Source: Diphasiastrum complanatum (Eukaryota; Streptophyta; Lycopodiopsida; Lycopodiales; Lycopodiaceae). From it: DNA of 64,000 nt. The stretch covers positions 61,403,340 through 61,467,339 of the forward strand of contig CM055101.1 of assembly GCA_029204225.1 (NCBI GenBank), in the 5' to 3' direction. Below the pieces are notes generated by a model. That model had not been told where the DNA came from. It was given only the letters and a program-made list of their open reading frames with translations, and made no database searches. A program made the position numbers and the translations under genes. Shown here in pieces: positions 10,988 through 21,278 of this stretch (its first letter is position 1; each line of letters opens with the position of its first letter).

Positions 10988-12349
10988 AAGATATTTCTAT
11001 CTCAATAAGGCTAACTACTTTCTTATGGATATAAGTGTCCACTTATTCTCATAAGAAGTTTACAACTTGCCTTCAAGATTGAAAACTTAAAATTTTCATC
11101 TTTAAGAATTAACACATCATTCATGATCTTATTGAAACCAAAAGATCGTACATTATGAAGACATTTCCATTTCCTTGACTTCATAACTAATGTAAGCTTA
11201 CAAGGAAAACATACTTTGCTTACATTCAACTAGTATTGCCTTAATCCACCTTTGAGATACAAAAATCTTTACAAAGCAAAATAGTTCTTCATAAGTTGAC
11301 GTGAGAGCATAAATGAAACTATTTTCATTTTGTGATTGCTCCTCCTTATTCTTGATTGATTTCTCTTGGATTATAACAATAAATTTGAACTTATCTAAAG
11401 TTCCAAGCAAAATACTTTCCAAGGATATGAAATAAATCCAAGTTACTTTCATGAAAGTGACATCTATCTTTGCATCTTGAACCAAACAATGCACTTCCAA
11501 ATAAAAAATTTCAAAAGTTTTGACATGTGGTGTGATGGACTCTTGAGGACAATTCTTGCAAGTCCTTGTGAATTCCACCAATGACTCTACTCTTAAGAGT
11601 TGGAATGAAATTCAAAATCAAAAGTTTTTATTCTTTGTTCTCACTAAGATATTGTGCTTCAAAGGGCTAATGCCACTTAAAAAGATTTGATCACCTAGGA
11701 GAAGACAAATTTTTCACCAATAACAACACAAAATGAGCTTCTAGATCTTGCCCTCTACAAAGTAAGGAACTCTTAGAAAATTGGATCTCTCTCTACACAT
11801 TTTCCATACACACCTCAATGATTTTTTTTTCAAGCCTAACAATCACTCAAACAAATTGAGTAGGATTGAACAATGTGAGTTGGATCTCAATCTCTTTTCT
11901 AGAACTCTCAATTGAAGCCAATCTATGTCAAATTCTACAAAAGATTTGCATAGATGCTATATATGCACTAGAAACTCTCAAAGGTTTCACTTGGAGGACA
12001 GATCCAAAGATGTTTTCTAGCAAATTCATGCTTCTAAACTTGACCCTATCACTCTTGAACAAATCTAGAGTGATGGTACAATGGATTTCAACCTCTCACC
12101 TTGCATATCACTCCTTAATCTATGATTTTTGGCAATTTTCTCTTTCAACTTTGACATGTACTCAAAAAATCAGAGAAACACATTTAATGCACCTGAATCA
12201 AACTTCAAATTATTTATTTGGATGATCTAATCCAAGAACAAATCATAGGAAGAGAATCTCTATAGAAAAAGCTTGAATTTGCACTAAAAATCTCTAAATT
12301 TGGGTGTATGAGTCAAATTATGCATCAATTTGAATTTTCTCAACCAAAA

Positions 12350-12665
12350 TAGGTTTTGTATGGCCCCACACGTGTGGAAGGTACACCTACAACCTACAAC
12401 AAGGTTTGGTACAAAAAACTTGAATCTAGCTATCAATTTAAACTCTCTACCTCAAAATTAGCTAGTTTCCACAAACTTGCTAATTTGGGAGATTTAGCAT
12501 CAAACTAAAGCATAAGGCTCCAAAACTGGTATTGTATGTTCTAGCATGTGTGAAAAGTACCCCTGCAGTCCAGAACAAGTTTTTGTCCGTAAATTTTGAG
12601 TATACCTATCCTATCCAACTCCCCTTATCAAAATTAGCTAGTTTCCAAAAACTTGCTAATTTGGG
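12350..12665. repeat. Two-copy tandem repeat of 176 bp in the 5' leader of the nested element
   Basis: The word AAATTAGCTAGTTTCC followed by ACTTGCTAATTTGGG ends at 12489 and at 12665, 176 bp apart. Upstream of each lies a CACACGTGTGG or GCATGTGTG word and a GGT(A)CA block. The copies have diverged clearly. Being next to the PBS, this is the untranslated leader of the element. Confidence 0.6.
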
Positions 12666-12714
12666 CTTAGTTTTGGATCAATTCCATCACATCTTCATAA
12701 ATCCTCTTGTACTT

Positions 12715-12727
12715 GGCTGTGATACCA
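12715..12727 (-). other. Primer-binding site of nested copia element
   Basis: The complement reads TGGTATCACAGCC directly after the LTR end (CA complementary to the TG at 12728). It differs at one position from the first 12 bases of the common copia site TGGTATCAGAGC, complementary to initiator tRNA-Met. Confidence 0.85.
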
Positions 12728-13300
12728 TGTAGAAATCTGAAAAATTGGACCAAGAATGGATCCTAAAATGATCCACAAGAGTGATCGGATGTTAGATACA
12801 ATTGATCTATCAATCTACACAAGATTCAGATCAATCTAGATCAAATTTAGATGAGAAAATCTAACCCTTAGTGGCTCGACCGCCAACGTGATACATTTCG
12901 TAGTCTCACTCAAACCAGTGATCTTGCTTCTTAAACCTTCTATTTTGAGCACTTTTGGTCCATTTTTCTTCTATGTAGAGAACTAGGGAAAACTCTTGTA
13001 GAAGTGCAAATTCGACTTCCTTGGCTTATTCCACACGTGTGAGCAGACCTCTAGACATGGGATTTGACACCTAATCTCATGATGTGGCTTCATGCAATCT
13101 CTAGATTGATGCCATGTGGCATATGACTAAAAAACAGGATTTTGGCCTTTTTAGCCAATAGAACTTGATTTAAATTGTATGTACAAGCTATATGATTGTA
13201 CTACATGAAAGTACATTTATTTCACACGCTCCACACATGTGTAATCATCCTATATACATAGATTTGGCTTTGACCAAGCATAATTTTTGTATTTTTCACA
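12728..13300 (-). mobile_element. 5' LTR of nested copia element
   Basis: 573 bp, TGTAGAAATC at the PBS side and ATTTTTCACA at the outer end. The first part (GGACCAAGAATGGATCC, ATCAATCTACACAAGATTCAG) is clearly related to the LTR at 20460, while the middle around 12865-12930 differs. Contains CACACGTGTG at about 13032 and CACACATGTG at about 13232. Confidence 0.85.
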
Positions 13301-14238
13301 GTTGTATCAAGTTAGTTGAGGAGACCAAGGTTGTACTTGGAAAAGAGTTCAAGATGCAAGACCTTGAAAAAATTCACTACAAATTAGGATTAGAGATTGA
13401 CTTTTTGAAAGATAAAGCTTTTGTATGTCAATCCAAGTATGCTCTCTCAATGTTAAAAAAGCTCAGTATGTTAGATTGTAAGAGTATAGAAACTCCTATG
13501 GAGCAAATTGTAAAAGACCCTAACAAAGGTGATGAAAGATCCTTCGTGGACATCACTCTTTTTAGGAGTCTTATAGGCTCCTTAATTTGGCTCACAATAA
13601 CTAGACTTGACATAAGTTTTAGTGTTCATAAGCTGAGCCAAGCTATGCAAAATCCTACTATTCATCATTGGAAAATGTTCAAGAGAGTGCTTAGATACAT
13701 ATCTTCAACTTTGATTATGGTATATTGTATAAAAGTGAAGATATTTCTATAGTTGGCTATTCTGACTCGGATTTTGCAAGTGATAGAGCAGATCGAAAAT
13801 CTACAAGTGCTTATGTCATATATCTTGAAGGAAACTTAATATCTTGGCTTTCCAAAAAGCAAGATACTGTATCACTCTCATCCTGTGAAGCTGAGTATAA
13901 AGCACTCACTACTACAACAAAGGAATTGCTTTGGATCAAGAGGTTGCTAGTGGAGCTAAAGATAATTATGGAAGGTGATTTACCTATGATCATGTGTGAC
14001 AACATTTCAGCCCATGCCCTTGCCAACAATCCGATATTCCATGCAAGGAGCAAACACATCAAAGTTGCACATCACTTCGTGAGAGAGAAGCTCATTGGAG
14101 GGGAAATATACTTGGAGCACATCGACACATCATCTTGAATTGCAGATTTGCTTACCAAACCTTTGAGCAAGAGTTCCTTCATCAAGCATAGAGCCAATCT
14201 TGGAGTAATACCAAGGTCTATGTTCAAGTCAGCATAGA
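13301..14238 (+). pseudogene. Ty1/copia pol, 3' part: end of RT and RNase H (copia A)
   Basis: Resumes the RT after the nested insertion with LGKEFKMQDLEKIHYKLGLE and LIGSLIWLTITR, then RNase H with GYSDSDFASDRADRKSTSAY, SLSSCEAEYKAL and CDNISAHALANNPIFHARSK. One frame change lies near 13735 and a stop near 14138 shortly before the final LTKPL motif. The domain order and spacing are those of a normal copia C-terminus. The polypurine tract and 3' LTR follow directly. Confidence 0.93.
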
Positions 14239-14240
14239 TT

Positions 14241-14254
14241 GTTTTTAAAAGGAG
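14241..14254 (+). other. Polypurine tract of copia A
   Basis: GTTTTTAAAAGGAG directly precedes the LTR start TGTTGAAATTG at 14255, the usual site of plus-strand priming. Confidence 0.75.
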
Positions 14255-15010
14255 TGTTGAAATTGAAAAACAATCCATCTTGACTTTAGGCTTGCTACAA
14301 ACTTTGTACTATGCAAGTATGTTATTTCATAATTGTAAATGCCAAATTTGGCCTACATAGAACTCTAGCTATATGAATTTGTCATATCTAGTTGGTTGAA
14401 TACAACTTGCATATAGATTGTAGACTTAGAAATAGCAATAATAGGCTTGTAGAAACTCGTGGCATATCACATGCATTCATTGTAAGTTATCCATAGTGAC
14501 CTGCAAGGCATGCACAAAGTGAAATGGACACATGGATGATGATTTGTACAATTCTAGATAGAACTAGGACACTTGGTAAAAGTAGGTAGAGATACATGCA
14601 TGAGATGTGACAAATGTCACATAGACTCTAGTTTCCACTTTAGATGTGATTGAAAGGTGGATGGATGTGGTTCTACCTCAAGCTACCTCAAACTCCATAA
14701 ATATGTGTAGCTATTCTCATAATCTTGGATGAAGAACCAAAGCTTTGTAGCTATCTCATGCCATTTTTGATCTACACCATTTTTGCTTGATATCTCTCTC
14801 TCTCTCTTTCTCTCTCTAACTCATGTTGAGGCTAATGCTCATACACTAATTTCTTGTACTTTTGCTCATTTATTATTCATTGCTATCATTTTTTGATTCT
14901 TAGCATGCTAGATTGTGATTAAGCCATAAGTTCTGTAGATCTTGCTATTCAATCTAGAATTAGATTATTGTGCTAATCATAAAGCTTAATAAGATCTATC
15001 ATACCCCACA
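14255..15010 (+). mobile_element. 3' LTR of copia A (right end approximate)
   Basis: Begins TGTTGAAATTGAAAAACAAT after the polypurine tract. The first 290 bp reappear in reverse at 17703-18002. A (CT)n-rich patch lies at 14790-14818 and a CACACATGTG word near 15007. The right end is placed near CCCCACA because integrase coding sequence of another copia copy begins by 15030; the exact last base cannot be fixed without the missing 5' LTR. Confidence 0.75.
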
Positions 15011-15029
15011 CATGTGAATTCTAGAAATT

Positions 15030-15902
15030 TTGTCAAAGGTAATGGCTAGGAAGAAGATTGTGATAGGTCTTCCAAGTTTCTTAAGTGGCATCAAAAATGT
15101 TTGTGAGTCTTGTGCTTTGTCTAAGTCACATAGACTACCTTATACTAGATCTATATCTAAGCCTTTTCAACTTGTACATTCGGATATTTATGGATTTACT
15201 ACAATTAGCAATAGTGGAGCTAAGATGTATGTAGCATTAATTGATGATTTTAGTAGATTTTGTTGGATCTATCTACTAAAGAGCAAGGATGAAGTGTATG
15301 ATGTCTTTATCAAGTTCAAAAATGCAAGGGAGAACCAATTTTCCACAAGGATCAAGTGCTTAAGGAGTGACAATGGTAGTGAGTACATATCTACCAAGTT
15401 CAAGGCCTTTTGTGATGAGAATGGGATCAAGAGGGAGTATACAACATCAAGGACCCCACAACAAAATGGAGTTGCTGAAAGGAAGAATAGGACTTTATGT
15501 GAGAGTGCTAAAGCTATGAGGTTAAATTCTAATCTTGACAAACCATTTTGGGATCAAGCTTTGTTGTGTGCCAGTTTTGTGTGCAATAGGTGGCTGAGTG
15601 CTATTTTGGATGGAAGGACACCTTTTGAGATGCCATTCAAGAGGAGGACGAGTGTCAACTTTCTAAGAACCTTTGGATTCACATGCTATGTCAACAATAC
15701 TCTTGATGATAGGACCAAGGAGGATCCATCTTCAAGAAGAGGTATTTTTGTTGGATATAGTGAGGTGAGCAAAGCCTACAAGGTTTACATTCCTTCTACT
15801 AACAAAGTGATTGTTGGTAGAGATGTCATCTTTGATGAGGGGAACATTCTAAAAGTGTGTTCAAGCATGATTGATGGTGGTGTGGATGTTTTAGCTTATT
15901 GA
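15030..15902 (+). CDS. Copia integrase segment, open frame
   Basis: A 290-codon frame without stops covering the pre-integrase Cys residues (CESCALSKSHRLPY), the integrase core and the post-integrase region. Catalytic residues are all present in D-X61-D-X35-E spacing: Asp52 (HSDIYG), Asp114 (RSDNGSEY), Glu150 (NGVAERKNRTL), counting from the TTG codon at 15030. The C-terminal GYSEVSKAYKVYIPSTNKVI block is typical. Gag, protease and the pre-integrase His residues upstream, and RT downstream, are missing: the left side abuts the LTR of copia A and the frame ends at 15902. It is a well-preserved slice of a polyprotein, not a stand-alone gene. Confidence 0.9.
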   Translation: MSKVMARKKIVIGLPSFLSGIKNVCESCALSKSHRLPYTRSISKPFQLVHSDIYGFTTISNSGAKMYVALIDDFSRFCWIYLLKSKDEVYDVFIKFKNARENQFSTRIKCLRSDNGSEYISTKFKAFCDENGIKREYTTSRTPQQNGVAERKNRTLCESAKAMRLNSNLDKPFWDQALLCASFVCNRWLSAILDGRTPFEMPFKRRTSVNFLRTFGFTCYVNNTLDDRTKEDPSSRRGIFVGYSEVSKAYKVYIPSTNKVIVGRDVIFDEGNILKVCSSMIDGGVDVLAY

Positions 15903-16065
15903 AGACTCAGGTCAAAGGAGCAGCAAGGAAGTGTTGTTCAAGTCTACTTAACTTGTTCTATCTCATGTTTGAGCATTTTCATGTGGATGTGTGTAAATTG
16001 TCAAGATATGATAAAACTGCTACATTGGTGAGCATTGTTTTGATGTTGGATTTGTACTAGCATTC

Positions 16066-17695
16066 TTGGCTAGTTTTGCTGATGGAAATGAAGCTATTGG
16101 AGGTCCATTATGTTGCTCATTCAGAGATAGACAACTCGAAGATGTTCTGTTTGTGCCTACACTGCAGCAAGACTTGCTTTCTATGGCAAGAATAGCATAT
16201 GCAGAGATGCATGTGATGTTTTCTGACAAAGCATGCAACGTGGTTGATGCTAGTACCAGTACCCTGATCACTCAAGCTAGAAGAAAGGGTAATCTATATC
16301 ACCTAAAGGTATGCCTGCCTGCAGATTAGGTACATCAGACTCATGATGATTCGCCAGACACTCTGTGGCACAGTAGACTATGCCACATGAACTCAATGGC
16401 ACTTTACCAAACAAGCCATCATGGAGCGATAACAGGGGCCAGCATCTCAAATGCAACCAGTTCGACCACTTGTGATGCATGTTTGAAGGGTAAGATGTCA
16501 TGCATTCCATTTGTCAAAGACTCCTACAGAACGACCAAGATTCTGGAGTTAGTGCATTCTGACATCCGTGGGCCTTTCAATGTGATCTCAGTAGGAGGCT
16601 CAAAATATTATATAACTTTCATTGATGATTATAGTAAATTTGTCAGATTGTACTTTATTTAGAACAAATCTGAAGCACGTGATAAATTCAAAGAATACGT
16701 GAATTGGACTGAGAGATGTATAGACAACAAAGTGAAGCAGATCAGGACAGATTGAGGTGGCGAATACTCTCGAATCACTTCACTGACTTCTGCAATGATC
16801 GTGATATCATTCACAGAAGGACTACAACTTACACATCGCAACACAACGGTATTGTAGAAAGAAAGGATAGGACCCTGATAGAAGCTGCCAGATGCATGAT
16901 GGCCTACTCGAAGGCTCCAAGGGTACTGTGGGCTGAAGTAGTAGCTACAGTCGCATACATCTTGAACAGGACAAGGAAGTCTGGTGTCCCTCACACGACA
17001 GCACATGAGTTATGGTGGGGTAGAAAGCCCAACCTGTCTCACATCAAAAATTTTGGTTGTGCAGCTTATGCACATATTCCTGATAAGCTTTGAAAGAAGC
17101 TTGATGAGAAAGCTAAACAGAGATTTCTAGTAGGTTATGGCAACAACTCGTCATACTACAGAGTCTACATGCCAGACACAAACACTGTAAAATCAGTGAG
17201 ACATGTCAGATTTGATGAGAATAGGACAATGGGCAATGAGAATCCTATCAGCTATGAAGTTCCAGAGAGACAGTACTATGACCTGCCACAAGTGATAGAG
17301 GGAGTAGAAGACGAACACGAAAACAAAGAGTTTCGAGTCGTTTCCCATTCGAGTGATGAATCTGAAGACGAAAGATTCGAGAGGCAGCCTATTGCTACGT
17401 ACCTGTAAACCAGGATGGTTCCGGACCTAGCATAGTAGACAAAGGCAAAGGCATTGATGTCCTAGGAGGATCTCCTAGAAGGTCAACAAGATCACGAAGA
17501 GCGCCAGCAAGATACATGCCAAACAGCTCTGCTTCTACATCCAAAGAGTTTTGTGGATTCAGTGACGAACCATAGACCTTCGAGGAAATGTCCAAAGAAG
17601 GACAAATGGATCCAAGACATGAACGAAGAGATGGAATCCATGAGGAAGAATTAGGTATGGACGTTATAGCCATTACCACATAAGCGCAAGATTGT
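16066..17695 (+). pseudogene. Ty1/copia pol fragment of a different lineage: protease end, integrase, linker
   Basis: The left end (LEDVLFVPTLQQDLLSMARI) is the region after the protease. Then come LWHSRLCHMN (one pre-integrase His changed relative to the usual LGHP), a C-X2-C pair (CDACLKGKMSC), and an integrase core with HSDIRGPF, RTD followed directly by a stop, then GGEYS, and NGIVERKDR. The linker ends in a VWTL motif just before RT. Stops or shifts at about 16327, 16660, 16755, 17092 and 17406 inactivate it. The linker words QYYDLP and DSVTN also occur in the minus-strand copy at 38406-40738, so both belong to one lineage, distinct from copia A. Confidence 0.9.
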
Positions 17696-17702
17696 CAAAA
17701 AC

Positions 17703-18002
17703 AAAGTACAAATCATCATGCATGTGTCCATTACACTTTGTGCATGCCTTGCATGTCACTATGGATCACTTACAATTAATGCATGTGAATTGCCATGAGT
17801 TTCTACAAGCATGAATTTGCCAATTTTATGTCTACAAACTATATGCAAGTTGTATTCTTCAATCTAGACTTTACGTAGCCATGTAGCTCGAGTTCTATGT
17901 AGGCCAAACTTGGCATTTTGCATTTATGAGCCACATACTTGCATGGTACAACATTTGTAGCAAGCCAAGAAATCAATATGATTTGTTTTTCCAATTTTAA
18001 CA
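17703..18002 (-). mobile_element. LTR fragment, inverted relative to 14255-15010
   Basis: The complement begins TGTTAAAATTGGAAAAACAA at 18002 and follows the copia A LTR through GGCATGCACAAAGTG and GATGATTTGTAC before breaking off at about 17703. It therefore keeps a U3 end with canonical TGTT, facing right, against gypsy sequence at 18003. The rest of the LTR and its element are missing. Confidence 0.8.
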
Positions 18003-19590
18003 TATGCTATACAACAACTAAGACACTATTTATTAGGACAGTCCTTTGTGTTCTACATTGACCATCAAGCCCTATTATATATCGTTAATATATCCTATAA
18101 AACGGGACGTATAGCTCGATGGCTGTTGATATCAGAGAAATTTAATTTCCGCATAGTCATTCAGAAAGGGACCCAACATTTCATGGTAGATCACTTTTCC
18201 TAACTACCGAATGCTGAAAAAGCAACTGCACCAGTCAACGATGATCTCCTTGATGCATGCCTTTTTCAGATTGATACTACACACTTATGGGTTGAGGAGA
18301 TCACTCAGTTCCTAACAACAGGCAGACTCAAAGAAGGCCTGAGTATGGCAGCAAATTTTTTTTTTTTTGCTAAAAGCAGTGCCCTTTCAGTTAATAGCGA
18401 GACAACTTTACAAAAGAGACGTCGACGGTATCATTCGACGATGTGCTTATGAATATGAGATACGACCGATCATATCTCAAGCTCATGAGGGCATTGGTGG
18501 TGGCCACTTCTCTGCTGAAGCCACAACTAAGATTATCCTACGAGCAGGATTGTGATGGCCATTTTTATTTAAGGACACGTTTGCTGTCATTAAAACATGT
18601 GATGTCTTTCAACGAGCCAAAAAAAATACCAAAGTAGACTTCACACCACTGACTCCCATTATAGAAGACGAAGCCTTCCATAAGTGGAGAATTGACTTTG
18701 TTGGACCAATCAGTCCAGTAGCGAAACATACCCAAGCTTGTTACATCCTCATAGCAACAGATTACGCTTCTAAGTGGGTTGAGGCTCGAGCAACAAAGGA
18801 TGCCAACGCAAAAACTGTCACGCGTTTTCTTTACGAAAACATGATTACATGTTTTGGTTGTCCTATAGAGCTAGTTAGTGATTGCGGCACACATTTTTTA
18901 AATGTTGTCATTGATAATTTACTACGCCATTACCTTGTCATTCACAAAAAGAGTACACTGTACTATCCTAGATGTAATGGCTAGGCCGAATCAACTAACA
19001 AGATGATATGTAAAATTTTGACAAAGATAGTTGAAACCAGTTGTTCTGATTGGAAAACAAAATGTTTTTCAACTATCTAGGCTTATCGCACCACCCCAAA
19101 GAAATCCACTAGATGGGTTACCCCTTTTCACTTAGTGTATGGTCAAGAAGCGATAATGCCCATAGAATTTTTAGTCCCTTCGCTAAGAGTCATGGAAGTT
19201 TTTCTAAAGATCTATGTGACAAAGCTACAATTGAGCAACAAGTCAAAACCAACCTATTTATGTTAGCTAGTTATGCGAGACAAGACTCATATCTTATCAC
19301 GCACAACTGGTTAACAAACGACGCCAAAAGGCCTAGCATGATCGTCACTTACGCAATAAAGTTCTACACTTAGGTGACCAGGTGCTTCTTTACACATCAA
19401 AGAAGCACCCAGACAAATTGAAATTCTGAAGTGAGGGACCTATGTTTTTAATACAATCTTTCCTAATGGTGCAGTCCAGCTACAAACACTTGATGGAATA
19501 CTCCTACACACTGTCGTCAATGGTGGTCGTCTATGGTGGTATTACGAAGAGTTGTTTTTTGTTGACACATTTAACATCTTTTCCCTAGGA
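18003..19590 (+). pseudogene. Ty3/gypsy pol fragment: RNase H and integrase
   Basis: Pieces in changing frames give RNase H (YAIQQLRHYLLGQSF, YIDHQAL, GRIARWLL), the integrase N-terminus and core (WRIDFVGPISPV, ATDYASKWVEA, SDCGTHF, then CNG-stop-AESTNKMICKILTKI) and the post-core region (TPFHLVYGQEAIMP). The two Asp and the Glu codons of the catalytic triad are still visible, but there is a stop just before the Glu motif, and many stops and shifts elsewhere. A run of nine T at about 18358 falls in a disrupted part. It covers the same domains as 5605-7170 but is a separate copy. Confidence 0.88.
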
Positions 19591-19614
19591 TATATTTTAT
19601 ATTTTTTATTCATC

Positions 19615-20440
19615 TCAAAATTCATTGTATTGCCTTTGTTCCACTTTTGGGTCTGGGTAGTCTTTTGGTAATGTGGAAGCTATCAACTGGCTTCCATGTG
19701 GGTCAGCTGAATTAGCATTGGTTTGTTGTTGTTCTTGTTGTTGGCATTGTGCTCTAGTTAGAATTCTAACAGGTTCGGATGATATATGACATGCTGGAAG
19801 AATCATGTTAGATTCTTTAGGACAATCCTTGAGACTGTGTTTGCGAACACAGTCTGGACATTCCGCATGGTATTGGTTTTTAACTTTACAGTCAACCATG
19901 AAACGTCACGTTTCACCACAAATAAAACAGCGGTTGCTCATTGGTCTTGTGGCGATAGCGTAACTATCTTGGATGGCTAGCTGTTGTGAATTTTCTGGTG
20001 GTGTGGAATACTCATCTCATGTGCACGAGCATGAGCTGTCAGTTGGATATAGTTGAGAAGTAGGTGATGGAAGTGTTGCATCGTGATGATATGAGTGATC
20101 GTAGGAGTTTTCTACCAGTGCTTGTGCAGACTCTCGAGGGTGCCTATGTTTTTGTGCTCCTAGATCAGGTTGTCCTCTTGGAGGTGGTCCTAAGAACGCC
20201 AGCTGTGGTTGAGGTTCATGTCTAGGTTGTCTGGGAAACTCTTGTATATGGATTTGGTTGTTTCATGGTTGGTAGTGCATGTGTTGGTTCTGTGAAACAA
20301 ACGGTTGTCAAGGAGGTTGATAATGTCCCCCTGACTGGTTGTGAGGCTGATTTCTCGGGTTATAATAGCAGTAAAGAGATGTATGCCCCATAAAGTCGCA
20401 GATGTCACATTTGATCAATGAAGTATCTGGGACCGGTTGG
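19615..20440 (-). pseudogene. Ty3/gypsy Gag C-terminal half with zinc knuckles
   Basis: Reading the minus strand, a Gln/Pro/His-rich segment (about 20100-20400) leads to NRCFICGE, then MVDCKVKNQYHAECPDCVRK and HSLKDCP, two Cys-rich knuckle-like motifs around 19830-19935. The tail (19615-19760) is Gln-rich. A stop interrupts the first knuckle near 19903 and others lie upstream. The N-terminal side is cut by the copia LTR starting at 20460, so this gag was probably the insertion site of the copia element to the right. Confidence 0.75.
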
Positions 20441-20459
20441 TATGAAGGGCACTCATTGT

Positions 20460-21263
20460 TGTGCAAAAAGTACAAAAAGGACCAAGAGTGGATCCTAATC
20501 TGATCCTCAAGAGGGATTGGTTGTCAGATTAGTTGATCTATCAATCTACTTGAGATTAAGATCAATCTAGTTCAATTCTAGACACAAAATCCTAACAAGA
20601 ACAATCATTAATTGAAGGTAGGTGTACTTTCTGGTTTCCCACGTGTGAAACCCTGTCTAAGTACGGACTCCAACCTGAAAATCAAGTACACATTGATAGC
20701 ATGTCAAAACAATAAAAAATGTAGACAAATGGAGAGAATCACTCAAAATTGCTTCCAAAACCAAGATTGGTGTCTTACATTGATTATGGCCAAATAAGCC
20801 TCTATCTATATACTTTTGGAGCTCGAGGTACTAATCGCATCAGATCTCACACATGTGAGGATGCCTTGTCACCATAATGCAATTTGACACTTGGATCAAA
20901 ACTTTCCATTTTGGGCATTTTCGGTCTATTTTCCTACTATATGGAGATCTTCTAGAAGCAAAAACTCACCTACTTCAGCTATTTCCACATGTGTGAGCTA
21001 TCCTCTACACATGGGATGTGACACCTATTCAAAATATTTGGCTCATGCAATCATTAGATTGGTGCCATGTGTCATATCTCTAGAGACTTATTTTTGGCCA
21101 TTTTAGCCACTAGAACTTGAATTGAATCATATGTACAACATATACAATTATGGTACATGAAAAGTACACTAGTTTCACACGTGGGAACAAGCTCCACACA
21201 TGTGTGTTTATCCTATATACAAGATTTTTGGCCTCTACCAAGCTTATTTTTGCATTTTTCACA
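20460..21263 (-). mobile_element. 3' LTR of copia B
   Basis: 804 bp, starting TGTGCAAAAAG and ending TTTTTCACA (TG...CA in element orientation TGTGAAAAATGC...TTTTTGCACA). The polypurine tract complement follows directly. About six copies of a CACACATGTG / CACACGTGTG-like palindrome lie inside (near 20640, 20850, 20985, 21005, 21177, 21196). It is the most complete copy of the LTR family also seen at 4936-5604. The 5' LTR partner is not in the window. Confidence 0.88.
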
Positions 21264-21278
21264 CTCCTCAAAATCTAG
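21264..21278 (-). other. Polypurine tract of copia B
   Basis: The complement reads CTAGATTTTGAGGAG immediately before the LTR start at 21263. Confidence 0.75.

Larger units (their letters stand above)
10052..13300 (-). mobile_element. Nested non-autonomous copia element with 5-bp target duplication
   Basis: GTTGT stands at 10047-10051 and again at 13301-13305; removing the insert rejoins the RT sequence of copia A. Minus orientation: a 3' LTR remnant (10052-10345), polypurine tract complement CTCCTCAAAAATCTAG (10346-10361), about 2.4 kb internal sequence, PBS complement (12715-12727), 5' LTR (12728-13300). The internal part has only one short stretch of copia similarity and no protease, integrase, RT or RNase H, so it must have moved with enzymes supplied by another element. 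The 3' LTR is rearranged so that both termini are U3 ends (TGTGAAAA on both outer strands). Confidence 0.88.
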
